The position numbers and the translations under genes were made by a program. Of a stretch of DNA of 64,000 nt, positions 15,623-24,349 are shown one piece after another. The DNA lies in NCBI GenBank assembly GCA_046349155.1, contig JAXMCW010000001.1, positions 248,001 through 312,000 of the forward strand, read 5' to 3'. The notes under the pieces are model-generated. The model worked only from the letters and a program-made list of their open reading frames with translations. It was not told where the DNA came from and ran no database searches. Each line of letters begins with the position of its first letter. Positions within the stretch are counted from its first letter, which is position 1. The stretch comes from Alsobacter sp046349155 (GTDB lineage Bacteria > Pseudomonadota > Alphaproteobacteria > Rhizobiales > Beijerinckiaceae).

Positions 15623-17227
15623 TCAGCCGGGGTGGTACTGGTAGAGCCAGGTCTCGCTCAGCACCTCGTCCCCGTTGCGCAGAAAGAGGCGCATCTCGAC
15701 GGGGTCCTTTCCGTCGGCGGTCAGGTCGAACTGGGCGCGCCAATGGCCGGGCACGTCGTCCGGCACGGGCTCGGCGAAGATGTAGGAGAACGTGCCGCGC
15801 GAGGCCCACAGCACGGGCTCGGGCTTCACGCCGAAGGGCAGGCGGGCGAGCTGGGCGCCGAGAAACTCCACCATGAACTTGCGCACGCCCTTGGGGCGCG
15901 GCTGGCCGGGCTGGCCGCCATTGCCGAGGCGCGTGGCCACGCAGCGCGCGAGGTTGGTCGGATAGGGTTCGTCTGCCATCCAGTGCAGGCGGTACTTCAG
16001 GTCCACGCTGCTGCCGGCGGCCGCCGGCTCGGCCGGCACCCACATGGCGACGATGTTGTCGTGGATCTCGTCGTCCGTGGGGATCTCGGTGAGCTGGATG
16101 ACCCCCTCACCCCAGTTCCCCATGGGCTCGACCCAGGCGGAGGGACGCAGATGGTAACGCACGCCGTCCTGGTAGTGGTCGAAGTTGCGGTCGCGCTGCA
16201 GCAGCCCGAAGCCGCGCGGCCCGGAATCAGTGAAGCTCGAGACCATGATCTGGGGCGGGTTGTTCAGGGGGCGCCAGATGTGCTCCCCCGTCCCGGTCCA
16301 CATGGCGAGGCCGTCGCTGTCATGCACTTCGGGCCGCCAGTCGACCGCAGTCGCCTTGCGGGTCTCGGAAAACCAGAACATGGATGTCAGCGGCGCGATG
16401 CCGAGCCGCTCCACCGCCTTGCGCAGGAAGACGGCCGCCTCGATCTCCATGATCACGCCCTTGGTCCGGCGCAGCGCGAAGCGGTAGGCGCCGGCAAGGC
16501 TGGGCGATTCCATCAGGGCGTTGACGATGACGGGATCGTCCTCGGTGGCGGCGGGCTCGAACCAGAAGTGGGTGAAGTCCGGGAACTCCTCGGGATTCGC
16601 CGTCCCGGGCGCCAGCGCCAGGCCACGGGCGGACAGGCCCACCTGGCCGAGTTCGCCCACAGCCCGGAAATAGGACGCGCCGAGGAAGGTCGCCCAGGGC
16701 TCGGCCTTCTTCCAGTTGTCCTGGCGGTTGGATTCGTGGATCCAGAAGCCGGCGAACGCGGATGGCTCGGGCGGCAGCTTCTTGGCGACGTGGTCGGGTC
16801 CGCCCATGAAGAGGTTGGGATCGTAGAGGATCTCTCGCGCCGAGCCCTTCTCGACCAGCGACATGCGGACCGTCTTCGGGAAGTACATCCCGACATGCTG
16901 GAAGCTGATCGGGTAGACGCTCCCGCCATCCGCCCATAGCGCCGACTCGAGCTTGTAGCGGAGCTTGCCGTGCGCGTCGTAGTCGATCTGCTTGACCACT
17001 GCTGCGTCGGGACGCGGCGGGGAGACGTAGTCTTTGGCAGCGATCTCCTTGGCCATGGCCTTCAGCTTGTCATAGCTGAAGGGTTCCGGCTTTCCGAAGC
17101 GCAGCGGGGGCGCGCTTTCGGCCGGTTGCGCGGCGCCCCCCTGGGCCTTGGCCGAGGAGATGCCGAACAGGGCGGCGGCTTGAAGGGCAGCGGCGAGCTG
17201 CAGGACATTGCGACGGTCGAGGCTCAT
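15623..17227 (-). CDS. Periplasmic glucan biosynthesis protein, OpgG/OpgD family (second copy), Tat-exported
   Basis: A 534-residue member of the same family as the protein encoded at 5561-7138. It begins with a Tat-like signal (LDRRNVLQLAAALQAAALFG) ending in AKA near residue 28. The family landmarks are GASYFRAVGELGQVGLSARG, a WFEP segment, 'LTSMFWFSETR', 'HDSDGLAMWTGTGEHIWRPLNNP' and 'GPRGFGLLQRDRNFDHYQD'. The two proteins line up over their whole length but differ at many positions, so they are old paralogues rather than a recent duplication. ATG 17227 was chosen as the start nearest the signal; ATG 17239 is also possible. The gene stands alone between the zinc operon and the TRAP genes. 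Confidence 0.92.
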   Translation of the reverse strand: MSLDRRNVLQLAAALQAAALFGISSAKAQGGAAQPAESAPPLRFGKPEPFSYDKLKAMAKEIAAKDYVSPPRPDAAVVKQIDYDAHGKLRYKLESALWADGGSVYPISFQHVGMYFPKTVRMSLVEKGSAREILYDPNLFMGGPDHVAKKLPPEPSAFAGFWIHESNRQDNWKKAEPWATFLGASYFRAVGELGQVGLSARGLALAPGTANPEEFPDFTHFWFEPAATEDDPVIVNALMESPSLAGAYRFALRRTKGVIMEIEAAVFLRKAVERLGIAPLTSMFWFSETRKATAVDWRPEVHDSDGLAMWTGTGEHIWRPLNNPPQIMVSSFTDSGPRGFGLLQRDRNFDHYQDGVRYHLRPSAWVEPMGNWGEGVIQLTEIPTDDEIHDNIVAMWVPAEPAAAGSSVDLKYRLHWMADEPYPTNLARCVATRLGNGGQPGQPRPKGVRKFMVEFLGAQLARLPFGVKPEPVLWASRGTFSYIFAEPVPDDVPGHWRAQFDLTADGKDPVEMRLFLRNGDEVLSETWLYQYHPG

Positions 17228-17529
17228 GGTGGGCTGCATATTGGCCTGCGGTCGGCGATTGGCAACCGGAGCCAGCCCGAGATGAACAATTATCGTTCGC
17301 GATACGGGCGGCGGGGCGGGCAGGAGACGGGCGCGCCGACGCCATCGGCACAACCGCGCGAGCGCCGGGACAGCGCCGCGGGGCGTGGGGCGGCGCCGTG
17401 GGCGACCCAGGCGGGTTGGCGGGGAATATTCGCGCCGATCAGCCGAACCGCTTGTGGAACGTGCGCGTTTGCCGTCTCATTCCCGGCGCAAGCGCCGGAT
17501 CGACAACGGCGCGCAGCCGGGAGTGCCCC
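17228..17529. other. Divergent intergenic region, OpgG/D and TRAP genes
   Basis: About 300 bases between two divergent genes. It must hold both promoters. One AT-rich patch (ACAATTATCG, 17284-17293) stands out; I see no repeat, operator or small gene. Confidence 0.4.
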
Positions 17530-18507
17530 ATGATCCTCGACCTGCTCTTCAGCCGCCGGCGCCTGCGTCTCGCGGCGGCCGTCCTCGTGAGCGCCTGCGC
17601 CCTCGGGCAGGCTCCCGCTGCCCGGGCGGACGAGTTCCTCAACATCCTCACCGGCGGCACGTCCGGGGTCTACTACCCCATGGGCGTCGCGCTCTCGAAG
17701 ATCTACGGCGACGAGATCAAGGGCGCCCGTCCCACCGTGCAGGCCACCAAGGCTTCCGTGGAGAACCTGAACTTGCTGCAGCAGGGCAAGGGCGAGATCG
17801 CCTTCACCCTGGGCGACAGCCTGGCCTTCGCCTGGGAGGGCAACGAGGAGGCGGGCTTCAAGGCGAAGCTCGCCAAGCTGCGGGGCGTGGCGGCCATCTA
17901 CCCGAACTACATCCAGGTCGTGGCCTCCAAGGAGAGCGGCATCAGGACCCTCGCCGACCTCAAGGGCAAGCGCCTCTCAGTCGGCGCGCCGAAATCGGGA
18001 ACCGAGCTCAATGCACGCGCCATCCTCGGCGCGGCGGGCATCGCCTACAAGGACCTGGGCAAGGTCGAATACCTGCCCTTCGCCGAATCCGTCGACCTGA
18101 TGAAGAACCGCCAGCTCGACGCCACGCTGCAGTCGGCCGGTCTCGGCGTCGCCGCGATCCGCGACCTCGCGTCCTCCGTCGAGATCGTGGTGGTCGAGAT
18201 CCCGCCGGCGATCGTCGACAAGGTGGGGGCGCCCTACGTGAAGGCGACCATTCCCGCGAAGACCTATACGGGACAGGACACCGACGTCCAGGCGGCCGCC
18301 GTCATCAACTATCTCGTGACGCGTTCCGATCTCTCCGAGGACACCGTCTACGGCATGACCAAGGCGATGTACGACCACCTTCCGGACCTCGCCGCCGCGC
18401 ATAGTGCCGGCAAGGAGATCGCGCTCAAGAACGCGCTGCAGGGCATGCCCATCCCGCTGCACCCGGGCGCGGCGCGCTATTTCAAGGAGAAGGGCGTCGG
18501 TCCGTGA
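17530..18507 (+). CDS. TAXI-family TRAP transporter solute-binding protein
   Basis: The periplasmic receptor of a tripartite ATP-independent transporter, 325 residues. A Sec signal covers about residues 1-33 (RRRLRLAAAVLVSACALGQAP, ending ARA). Directly after it comes the family signature 'LNILTGGTSGVYYPMGVALSKIY', and later 'SVGAPKSGTELNARAILGAAG'. ATG 17530 follows GGGAGTG and begins the signal; the frame upstream is not protein-like. The fused permease and a DUF1850 gene follow, the usual TAXI order. Substrates known for TAXI systems include dicarboxylates and amino acids such as glutamate; here it is unknown. Confidence 0.92.
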   Translation: MILDLLFSRRRLRLAAAVLVSACALGQAPAARADEFLNILTGGTSGVYYPMGVALSKIYGDEIKGARPTVQATKASVENLNLLQQGKGEIAFTLGDSLAFAWEGNEEAGFKAKLAKLRGVAAIYPNYIQVVASKESGIRTLADLKGKRLSVGAPKSGTELNARAILGAAGIAYKDLGKVEYLPFAESVDLMKNRQLDATLQSAGLGVAAIRDLASSVEIVVVEIPPAIVDKVGAPYVKATIPAKTYTGQDTDVQAAAVINYLVTRSDLSEDTVYGMTKAMYDHLPDLAAAHSAGKEIALKNALQGMPIPLHPGAARYFKEKGVGP

Positions 18508-18538
18508 TCGTCCTGCCACAGGTCCCGCCGAGGCGATC

Positions 18539-20644
18539 GTGAGGAGCGTGGCCGGGACGCAGGAGCCGGCCGGCCCGGTCCTCACGGAAATGGAGATCGA
18601 GCACGGGCTGCCGCCCGGCTGGGGCCGGGGCTGGCCGGCCACGGCGCTCTTCGCGGTGGCGCTTGCCTTCTCCACCTTCCAGATCGCGACGTCGCTCTAC
18701 GCCATCCTGCCGACGCAGGTGCTGCGCGCCGTCCATGTCGGGTTCCTGGTGCTGGTCGGCGCAGGACTCATCGCCAACCACAAGGCGCCGGGGGGCGCGC
18801 TGCGGACCGCAGGCTGGATGATCGGCGCGGTCGGCTTCGCCGTCGGGCTCTACCAGTGGATTTTCTACATCGACCTCGTCAACCGCGCGGGCGACCTCAC
18901 ATCGACGGACCTCGCGGTGGGCGTGGTCGGTCTCGTCATTCTCTTCGCGGTGTCGTGGGTGTTGATGGGCGCGGCCCTGCCGCTCATCTGCCTCGCCTTC
19001 CTGGCCTATGCGCTGCTGGGCCAGTATCTGCCCTCGCCGTTGAACCATCGGGGCTATTCCTTCGAGCAGGTCATCGAGCAGATGGCCTTCGGGACCGAGG
19101 GAATCTACGCGACACCCACCGGGGTCTCCGCCACCTACATCTATCTCTTCATCCTGTTCGGCGCTTTCCTCGAGCGCGCAGGGATGATCCGCTTCTTCAA
19201 CGACGTGTCGCTGGGCCTCGTGGGCTGGGCGCGCGGCGGGCCAGCCAAGGTGGCGGTGGTGTCCTCCGCCTTCATGGGCATGATCTCCGGCTCCGGCGTG
19301 GCCAACGTGGTGACGGTCGGCCAGTTCACCATCCCGCTCATGAAGCGCTTCGGCTACAAAGCATCCTTCGCAGGAGGCGTCGAGGCCACCGCATCCATGG
19401 GCGGGCAGATCATGCCGCCCGTCATGGGGGCCGTGGCCTTCATCATGGCCGAGAACATCGGCGTGCCCTATGCCGAGATCGTCAAGGCCGCGATCATCCC
19501 GGCCATCCTCTACTTCGCCTCAGCGTTCTGGATGGTCCATCTGGAGGCGGGCAAGCATGGCCTCTTCGGCGTTCCCCGCTCGGAACTGCCGAGCGCGGCC
19601 GAGGCCCTGCGCCGGCAATGGCACCTCGTGCTGCCGGTCGGGGTCCTCGTCTACCTGCTGATGCAGGGATATACCCCGCTCTTCGCGGGATCGGTGGGGC
19701 TGGCCCTGACCGTGCTCATGATCCTGGGCGGCGCCGTGGCGCTCGGTCTCGGGCCGCAGGCGCTACGGCTGGCGTTCTGGATCGGGCTGGGGCTCCTCGC
19801 GGCCTCGTTCCTGTGGCTCGGCATCGGGGTCGTTCTCGCGCTGGTGGTGGCGCTGGTCGCGGCCAACCTCTTCACCCGGGGCGGGCGCGAAACCCTGCTG
19901 ATGTGCCGGGACGCCCTCGCGGACGGCGCCCGGCAGGCTTTGCCCGTGGGCCTCGCCTGCGCCATCGTCGGCACGGTCATCGGCACGATGACCCTCACGG
20001 GAGCGGCGACGACGCTGGGGAACTCCATCGTGTCGCTGGGGCAGCACTCGCTGTTCCTGTGCCTCGTGCTGGTCATGGTGACGTCGATCGTGCTGGGCAC
20101 CGGGCTGCCGACGATCCCGACCTACATCATCACCGCCTCGCTCGCCGCGCCTGCGCTCCTGAAGCTCGGCGTGCCGCTGATCGTGAGCCACATGTTCGTC
20201 TTCTACTACGGCATCATCGCCGACCTGACGCCGCCGGTGGCGCTCGCCGCGCTCGCGGCGGCCCCGATCGCGCGCGCCTCGCCGGACGCCATCGGCTGGC
20301 AGGCCACCCGGATCGCGCTCGCCGGCTTCCTGATTCCGTTCATGGCGGTCTACGAGCCCTCCCTGATGCTGCAGAATGGCGGGCCGATCGCGGCGGCCTG
20401 GGGCTATCCCGTCGAGGTCGCGCTGGTGACCCTCAAGTCCTTCGTGGTGGTGGCGATGTCGGGGATGGCGGCGATCGGCTTCCTGGCGAGCCGGACCTTG
20501 TTGTGGGAGCGCGTGCTGGCCGGGCTGTCGGCCGGCCTGATCATCGGCGACTTCCCGTACAGCGACACGATGGGGCTGGCGCTCGCCGCGCTCGTCACCG
20601 CGACCAACTGGTCGCGACGGGCCGGGGCGCCGGTTCCGGCGTGA
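18539..20644 (+). CDS. TRAP transporter fused permease (small and large subunits in one chain)
   Basis: A sodium- or proton-coupled permease of about 701 residues with 16 or more hydrophobic segments: an N-terminal four-span DctQ-like part followed by a DctM-like part. The DctM landmarks are 'GAFLERAGMIRFFNDVSLGLVGWARGGPAKVAVVSS' features, FMGMISGSGVANVVTVGQFTIP, and 'GTGLPTIPTYIITASLAAPAL'. The start is uncertain: GTG 18539 has GAGG five bases upstream and is used here; GTG 18548 and ATG 18590 are also in frame. It lies 31 bases after the binding-protein gene and ends in a GTGA overlap with the next gene. Confidence 0.9.
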   Translation: MRSVAGTQEPAGPVLTEMEIEHGLPPGWGRGWPATALFAVALAFSTFQIATSLYAILPTQVLRAVHVGFLVLVGAGLIANHKAPGGALRTAGWMIGAVGFAVGLYQWIFYIDLVNRAGDLTSTDLAVGVVGLVILFAVSWVLMGAALPLICLAFLAYALLGQYLPSPLNHRGYSFEQVIEQMAFGTEGIYATPTGVSATYIYLFILFGAFLERAGMIRFFNDVSLGLVGWARGGPAKVAVVSSAFMGMISGSGVANVVTVGQFTIPLMKRFGYKASFAGGVEATASMGGQIMPPVMGAVAFIMAENIGVPYAEIVKAAIIPAILYFASAFWMVHLEAGKHGLFGVPRSELPSAAEALRRQWHLVLPVGVLVYLLMQGYTPLFAGSVGLALTVLMILGGAVALGLGPQALRLAFWIGLGLLAASFLWLGIGVVLALVVALVAANLFTRGGRETLLMCRDALADGARQALPVGLACAIVGTVIGTMTLTGAATTLGNSIVSLGQHSLFLCLVLVMVTSIVLGTGLPTIPTYIITASLAAPALLKLGVPLIVSHMFVFYYGIIADLTPPVALAALAAAPIARASPDAIGWQATRIALAGFLIPFMAVYEPSLMLQNGGPIAAAWGYPVEVALVTLKSFVVVAMSGMAAIGFLASRTLLWERVLAGLSAGLIIGDFPYSDTMGLALAALVTATNWSRRAGAPVPA

Positions 20645-21024
20645 GCGGGCTCTGCCTCCTCGCGGCCGGCGCGGTGGTGGCGCGGCTGGCCGGCGTGGAG
20701 GCCTTCACCCTGGCCTGGACGCATTCCGTGGAAAAGACCGAATGGCAGGAGGACTGGCGCATCGACGGCGTCCGGCTGTCGCTCGTCGAGGCGCGCGTGA
20801 CAGGGACAGGCGCAGGCATGGAGCCGCCGCCGGAGGCGCGGCTGGAGCATGGCTCCTGGCGCTGGCGACCTTCCGTTCCGCCCATCCCCTCGATCGTGCT
20901 GCGGCGTTCCGGCGCCACGGCGGACTGGCGGCTCTGTCCGCAGGCCGGCGCCTGCCGGCCCCTCGGCGAATACGTACCAGCCGCCGCCGACCCCGTGGAA
21001 CTCGCTCCCTGCGCGCCGGAGTGA
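20641..21024 (+). CDS. DUF1850 protein of the TAXI TRAP operon
   Basis: A 127-residue protein that starts at a GTG overlapping the permease stop by four bases. The N terminus is hydrophobic (CLLAAGAVVARLAG), then comes the DUF1850 landmark 'FTLAWTHSVEKTEWQEDW', which contains the W-x-H-S-V-E-K motif. Two cysteines near residues 97 and 103 may pair. DUF1850 genes sit beside TAXI TRAP permeases in many alphaproteobacteria, but I know of no assigned function; a role in permease assembly is only a guess. Confidence 0.85.
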   Translation: MSGLCLLAAGAVVARLAGVEAFTLAWTHSVEKTEWQEDWRIDGVRLSLVEARVTGTGAGMEPPPEARLEHGSWRWRPSVPPIPSIVLRRSGATADWRLCPQAGACRPLGEYVPAAADPVELAPCAPE

Positions 21025-21034
21025 GCTTGCGGCG

Positions 21035-21838
21035 TCAGGCGGTGTTGCGGGACGCCGCCGCTTGGTCCGCCAGCCGTGCTGAACGCAGCGCGCCTTCCAT
21101 CGCGGCCGCCAGCAGCGGCGGGAGCGGCGTCTCGCGGGCGGGACGGGGTACGGCCTTCACGAGGGGAATGGCGGCGAATAGGCGCGCGTCCGTTGCCGCC
21201 TTCCGCAGCGTGCGCTCGAGGCCCGCCTGCCGGACGCGAAAGCCGAGAAAGGCGGATGCGAGGGAGAATGGGTCCGCCTGCGGGGTCCCCGGCGCGGCGG
21301 GGAGGCGCTGGATCACCTCGGCGACGAACTGGGGAAGAAGCGCGTCACGCCCGCGCGCGACGACGCCGAGCCAGGCCGCAGCCGTCAGGATCTCCTGCAG
21401 CAGTTCGGTCTCAGGTCTCAGATAGCTCGCATTGAATCCCGCCTCGAAGGACAGGCAGACGGCCTCGAGAATGTCAGCCGCAGGCGCAGGAGGCGCCGTT
21501 GAATCCAGCGCGTCCAGGCCACGCCGGATACAGTGGATGGCGTAGGCCCCGGCTCCGGGATGATCGGCCGGGAGGCCGCCGGAACGCCGGGCCAGAGCCT
21601 CGGCCAGGAGCGGCCTGAGCCGTTCGACCGCCTCCGGCGGCAAGGGCCGCGGATGGGGCAGGCCCGGCAGGCGCAGCACCAGTTCGTCGGAGGCGACCTC
21701 GCGCCAAGAGACGGTGGCCAGGGCGACGTCGGGAGCCTCGTCGACGAACCCGTCGCCCCAGGGTGGCGTCCGCCGCGACGCTCCGCGGCGCGCCACCATC
21801 CGTCCTGCTCGCGTCAGCCAGTTCACGTGCCGATCCAT
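21035..21838 (-). CDS. Hypothetical protein, unrecognised
   Basis: A 267-residue product with no signal peptide and no clear membrane span. It is rich in Ala, Leu, Arg and Pro and reads as a mostly helical protein; a stretch with LRPETELLQEILTAAAWLG and ALLPQFVAEVIQRLP is the most protein-like part. I recognise no family or motif. The ATG at 21838 fits the start of good coding character. It ends 10 bases after the convergent DUF1850 gene and its own upstream neighbour is the degenerate sugar transferase, also on the minus strand with a 69-base gap, so the two may share a transcript. Confidence 0.6.
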   Translation of the reverse strand: MDRHVNWLTRAGRMVARRGASRRTPPWGDGFVDEAPDVALATVSWREVASDELVLRLPGLPHPRPLPPEAVERLRPLLAEALARRSGGLPADHPGAGAYAIHCIRRGLDALDSTAPPAPAADILEAVCLSFEAGFNASYLRPETELLQEILTAAAWLGVVARGRDALLPQFVAEVIQRLPAAPGTPQADPFSLASAFLGFRVRQAGLERTLRKAATDARLFAAIPLVKAVPRPARETPLPPLLAAAMEGALRSARLADQAAASRNTA

Positions 21839-21907
21839 CGCCTGTGCGGCGTCGATCAGACCATGGGGAGCGCCGCTTCGCCAGTCATCCCGGCGCGGGC
21901 CCGCTGG

Positions 21908-23218
21908 TCACGCCCAGGCCTTGCGAACGGGCGTGCAGAGGTGGCCGAGGGCGCCTGCCAGCACGACGAGATCGAGGCCGAGGCTCCATTCGTCGCAATA
22001 GGCGAGGGTCGTCGCCGCCCAGGCCTGCGGTGAGGCGGGAGCAGCGGGGCCCAGCCAGGCCTCTGCGAGCGGATGAACGAGGCCGGGACGCAGTCCCTGG
22101 CGAGCGGCGTGGACCGCGGCGGCTTGCCGCTCGTCGCAGACCCGAATCGGAAGGGGAGACGGGCCGACGAGCGACAGGTCGCCCTTGAGCACGTTGAGCA
22201 GGGACGGGAGCTGGTCGAGACCCGTGCGCTGAAGGGTCTCTCCGAGCCTGCCGCCATCGACCGCCGGGAACGCATAGATTCCCAGCGGCTGGCCGCGGAA
22301 ATCCGCGCGCCTGATCCGCACCAGGGCCTGCCCGCGGCCGATCTGCATCAGCAGCGCGACGCTGAGCAGGAGCGGCGAGAGAACCAGCAGGGCGAGCCCG
22401 GCGACAAAGATGTCCATGGCCCGCTTGGCGGCCCGTTCCGCGCCGGCGAGCGGCGCGCGCTTGCGGGCGAAGACCGGACCCGGCCCACCGTGCGGGTGGG
22501 CCGTGGGCACGGCCCGCGGCGTCCCCACGAAGTCGACGGGCCCGGGCCAGGCCCGCAGCGCGTCGCGCAAGGCGTCCACCGACTGCGACGGCAGGCCGCT
22601 CGCGCGCACCACGATCCGGTCCACATCCTCGGGCGTCCACGCGCCGCGCAAGACGAGGTCTGCCGGGACAATGCTGACGCCGGAGCAATCGGGATCCGCC
22701 CGCAGGCGTCGAGCCAGGGCGGCCGCCCCGTCACGGGTCTCCGAGACGACGGCGACCCGACTGCGGTGCAGGAGGTCCGCCCGGCATGCCTGCGCGAGAG
22801 CGAAGGCGAGCGCCTCGCGGCTCGCGAGGACCGCGGCCGGCAGCAGAACGGCCATGATCGTCAAGGGCCAGGCCCGGGCTGCGCCTGTGCCGACAAGCAA
22901 GGCCAGCACGCCGATGACGGCAGGAGCCGAGGCGTTTCGCACCAGCGTCCCGGCGACGGGATGAAGGAGCATGGCGCGCGAATAGCACCGCGTGAGGCAG
23001 CCGAGGCCCAGGATGACGGCGAAGGCCATGAGCCCGATGGCTCGCCAGGACGGCGTCCCCGGGGGCGCGGGAAGAACCGCGGCGATCAGCGTGATCGATC
23101 CCGCCACCGCGACGACGTCCGCGGCAAGACCGAGCATGCCCAGCGGCAGGCCCTGACGGGCGCGACCACGGGGCTGCGTGGGCATGGGGGACACATGATC
23201 GTCCTCCCGGGCGTCCAT
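21908..23218 (-). CDS. Degenerate polyprenyl-phosphate sugar transferase (likely pseudoenzyme)
   Basis: A 436-residue protein with four or five N-terminal membrane spans, a central Rossmann-like part (HRSRVAVVSE...) and a C-terminal bacterial sugar transferase domain. The domain begins at AKRAMDIFVAGLALLVLSPLL (about 265-285), as in ExoY/WcaJ enzymes. The residues that make these enzymes active are changed: the usual KFRTM is AFPAV (316-320), the catalytic Asp-Glu pair of the S-x-DELPQL motif is Asp335-Gln336 (LDQLPSL), and GPRP is GPSP (352-355). It therefore probably does not transfer sugar phosphate. ATG 23218 follows TTGGAG; GTG 23239 is an alternative. An intact ExoY-like gene lies 1.1 kb away and shares an upstream motif with it. 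Confidence 0.82.
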   Translation of the reverse strand: MDAREDDHVSPMPTQPRGRARQGLPLGMLGLAADVVAVAGSITLIAAVLPAPPGTPSWRAIGLMAFAVILGLGCLTRCYSRAMLLHPVAGTLVRNASAPAVIGVLALLVGTGAARAWPLTIMAVLLPAAVLASREALAFALAQACRADLLHRSRVAVVSETRDGAAALARRLRADPDCSGVSIVPADLVLRGAWTPEDVDRIVVRASGLPSQSVDALRDALRAWPGPVDFVGTPRAVPTAHPHGGPGPVFARKRAPLAGAERAAKRAMDIFVAGLALLVLSPLLLSVALLMQIGRGQALVRIRRADFRGQPLGIYAFPAVDGGRLGETLQRTGLDQLPSLLNVLKGDLSLVGPSPLPIRVCDERQAAAVHAARQGLRPGLVHPLAEAWLGPAAPASPQAWAATTLAYCDEWSLGLDLVVLAGALGHLCTPVRKAWA

Positions 23219-23684
23219 CGATGGAGTTCTCCAACACACAATTCTAGGTTGTTACGTCCATTTAAGACGACCAACGCTGATCTGTCAAAAAATAACCAAA
23301 CAAGCGGAAAGACGTTTACGATATATTTTAAGTAAAAAAAGTTAATGTACTTTTACGTTTGAGATGGCTCGCGATGGGTGAGGCGCCGCGAACCGGGGCC
23401 GCCCGAAGCGGCCAGGCGATGCTTCGCGCGCAAGACTCGGCGCGGACATGTCCAGCGGCGGCTCGTCTCCGGGGCTGCGACGGACATTGGCAGGCAAACG
23501 TGCTATGGCAGGACGCCGGCCGGGCGTCGATGAGACAGTCCGGGGTTGGTCTTTGAATTCCAGCGATTCATTGTCCGCCAGATGATCATCACGCTTTATT
23601 AACCGTGTCGGTCTCATGGTGACTGCGTTACTCCAAGAACATCGAAGAGGGCCAGGAGCTCCGTCCATCTGGAGAACCACCCTG
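23219..23684. other. AT-rich divergent region, degenerate transferase and exoX-like gene
   Basis: About 465 bases without a gene. Bases 23240-23360 are strongly AT-rich (TATATTTTAAG, a run of seven A near 23333-23339), against about 68% G+C around it. Such islands are favoured by MucR/Ros-type regulators of exopolysaccharide genes, but no specific site can be named. The part from 23370 to 23550 is G+C-rich and featureless. The ribosome site GGAGA for the exoX-like gene lies near 23671. Confidence 0.4.
23231..23256 (-). promoter_or_regulatory. Shared upstream motif, copy A
   Basis: On the plus strand this reads CAACACACAAT-tc-TAGGTTGTTA. Copy B at 25178-25203, in front of the ExoY-like gene, matches it at 21 of 26 positions and points the same way relative to its gene. 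This copy lies only 13 bases before the start codon at 23218, so a bound protein would block transcription or translation start. No known operator is recognised with confidence. Confidence 0.55.
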
Positions 23685-23972
23685 ATGAGAAATGAGTTGA
23701 TGCTGTTATACGCATTGATCGTATTGGGCGGCGTGAGCCTGTCCCGATGGGTCACGGTCTTCGGCGTTGCGATCGCCTCGGTCGGCCTCGGGCTCGTGCT
23801 CGCGGTGGCGACCTACCAGGGCTACGTGCCGCTCGTGCATGCCCTGTTCGTCTGGGCGCTGTTCCAGGTCTCTTACGGCGTGGCCGTCGTCGTGCTGGAC
23901 GGACCGGCGCTGAAGTCGCTGACCAAAGGCTACGACAGCCGTCTTGGCCCCGGGCAAGACAGGGCCGACTGA
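23685..23972 (+). CDS. exoX: ExoX/SyrA-like exopolysaccharide production repressor
   Basis: A 95-residue inner-membrane protein with two spans (about 6-40 and 48-72) and a short charged tail. The second span, ALFVWALFQVSYGVAVVVL, has the pattern seen in ExoX, Psi and SyrA of rhizobia, where a small protein lowers exopolysaccharide output by acting on the ExoY sugar transferase. Genetic context supports this: an ExoY-like gene lies next to it, as exoX lies next to exoY in Sinorhizobium. ATG 23685 has GGAGA upstream; ATG 23616 would add 23 residues of poor character. Family membership is by pattern recognition, so confidence is moderate. Confidence 0.65.
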   Translation: MRNELMLLYALIVLGGVSLSRWVTVFGVAIASVGLGLVLAVATYQGYVPLVHALFVWALFQVSYGVAVVVLDGPALKSLTKGYDSRLGPGQDRAD

Positions 23973-24015
23973 GGCGTCGGAGCCACGCCGACACCTCTCC
24001 TCTTCCATTCCATTC

Positions 24016-24041
24016 CTGCCACTTCCTTCAGGCAGTTTTTT
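24016..24041 (+). terminator. Intrinsic terminator after the exoX-like gene
   Basis: CTGCC (24016-24020) pairs with GGCAG (24031-24035) across a 10-base loop and is followed at once by six T residues. It lies 43 bases after the stop codon. This is one of the clearest factor-independent terminators in the window, so the exoX-like gene appears to be a single-gene transcript. Confidence 0.65.
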
Positions 24042-24119
24042 CAGGGTCGTGGCTGACCGCCCTCCGACTCATCGCTAGGCCGACGCCGGGTTCCGCTCGG
24101 AGGAGCCGACCATGGATGG

Positions 24120-24153
24120 GCGTCGAAGATCCGGGATGTGCGTCGAAGATCCG
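24120..24153. repeat. Two direct 14-bp repeats
   Basis: GCGTCGAAGATCCG occurs at 24120-24133 and again at 24140-24153, a 20-base period. They lie in the non-coding gap between the exoX terminator and the end of the ExoY-like gene. The rest of the gap 23973-24349 shows no gene. Confidence 0.6.
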
Positions 24154-24349
24154 CGCCAGGGGCTCGATGCGGACTGGAATATGGTCCTCCCGTGGGCCGG
24201 AGGACCGGGCCGAGCCTGGGTTCAAAAGCCGGCAGAAAACGGGCCCCGCACGGCCGCCCTAGGAAACACGTCGTGTGGGCAGTGTCCACGGAGAGCTGGC
24301 TTGCGCCGCGCAGGCCCGTCTCGTCACCCGGTCCGGTCGGCCCGCAGGC

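Noticed and set aside
22073..23335. A 420-codon plus-strand frame opposite the degenerate sugar transferase
   Set aside because: Composition is typical of an antisense shadow, and the minus-strand protein has clear membrane spans and a recognisable domain.
23285..23347. TTAA boxes as a CtrA site in front of the degenerate transferase
   Set aside because: The two TTAA boxes there are ten bases apart, not seven.
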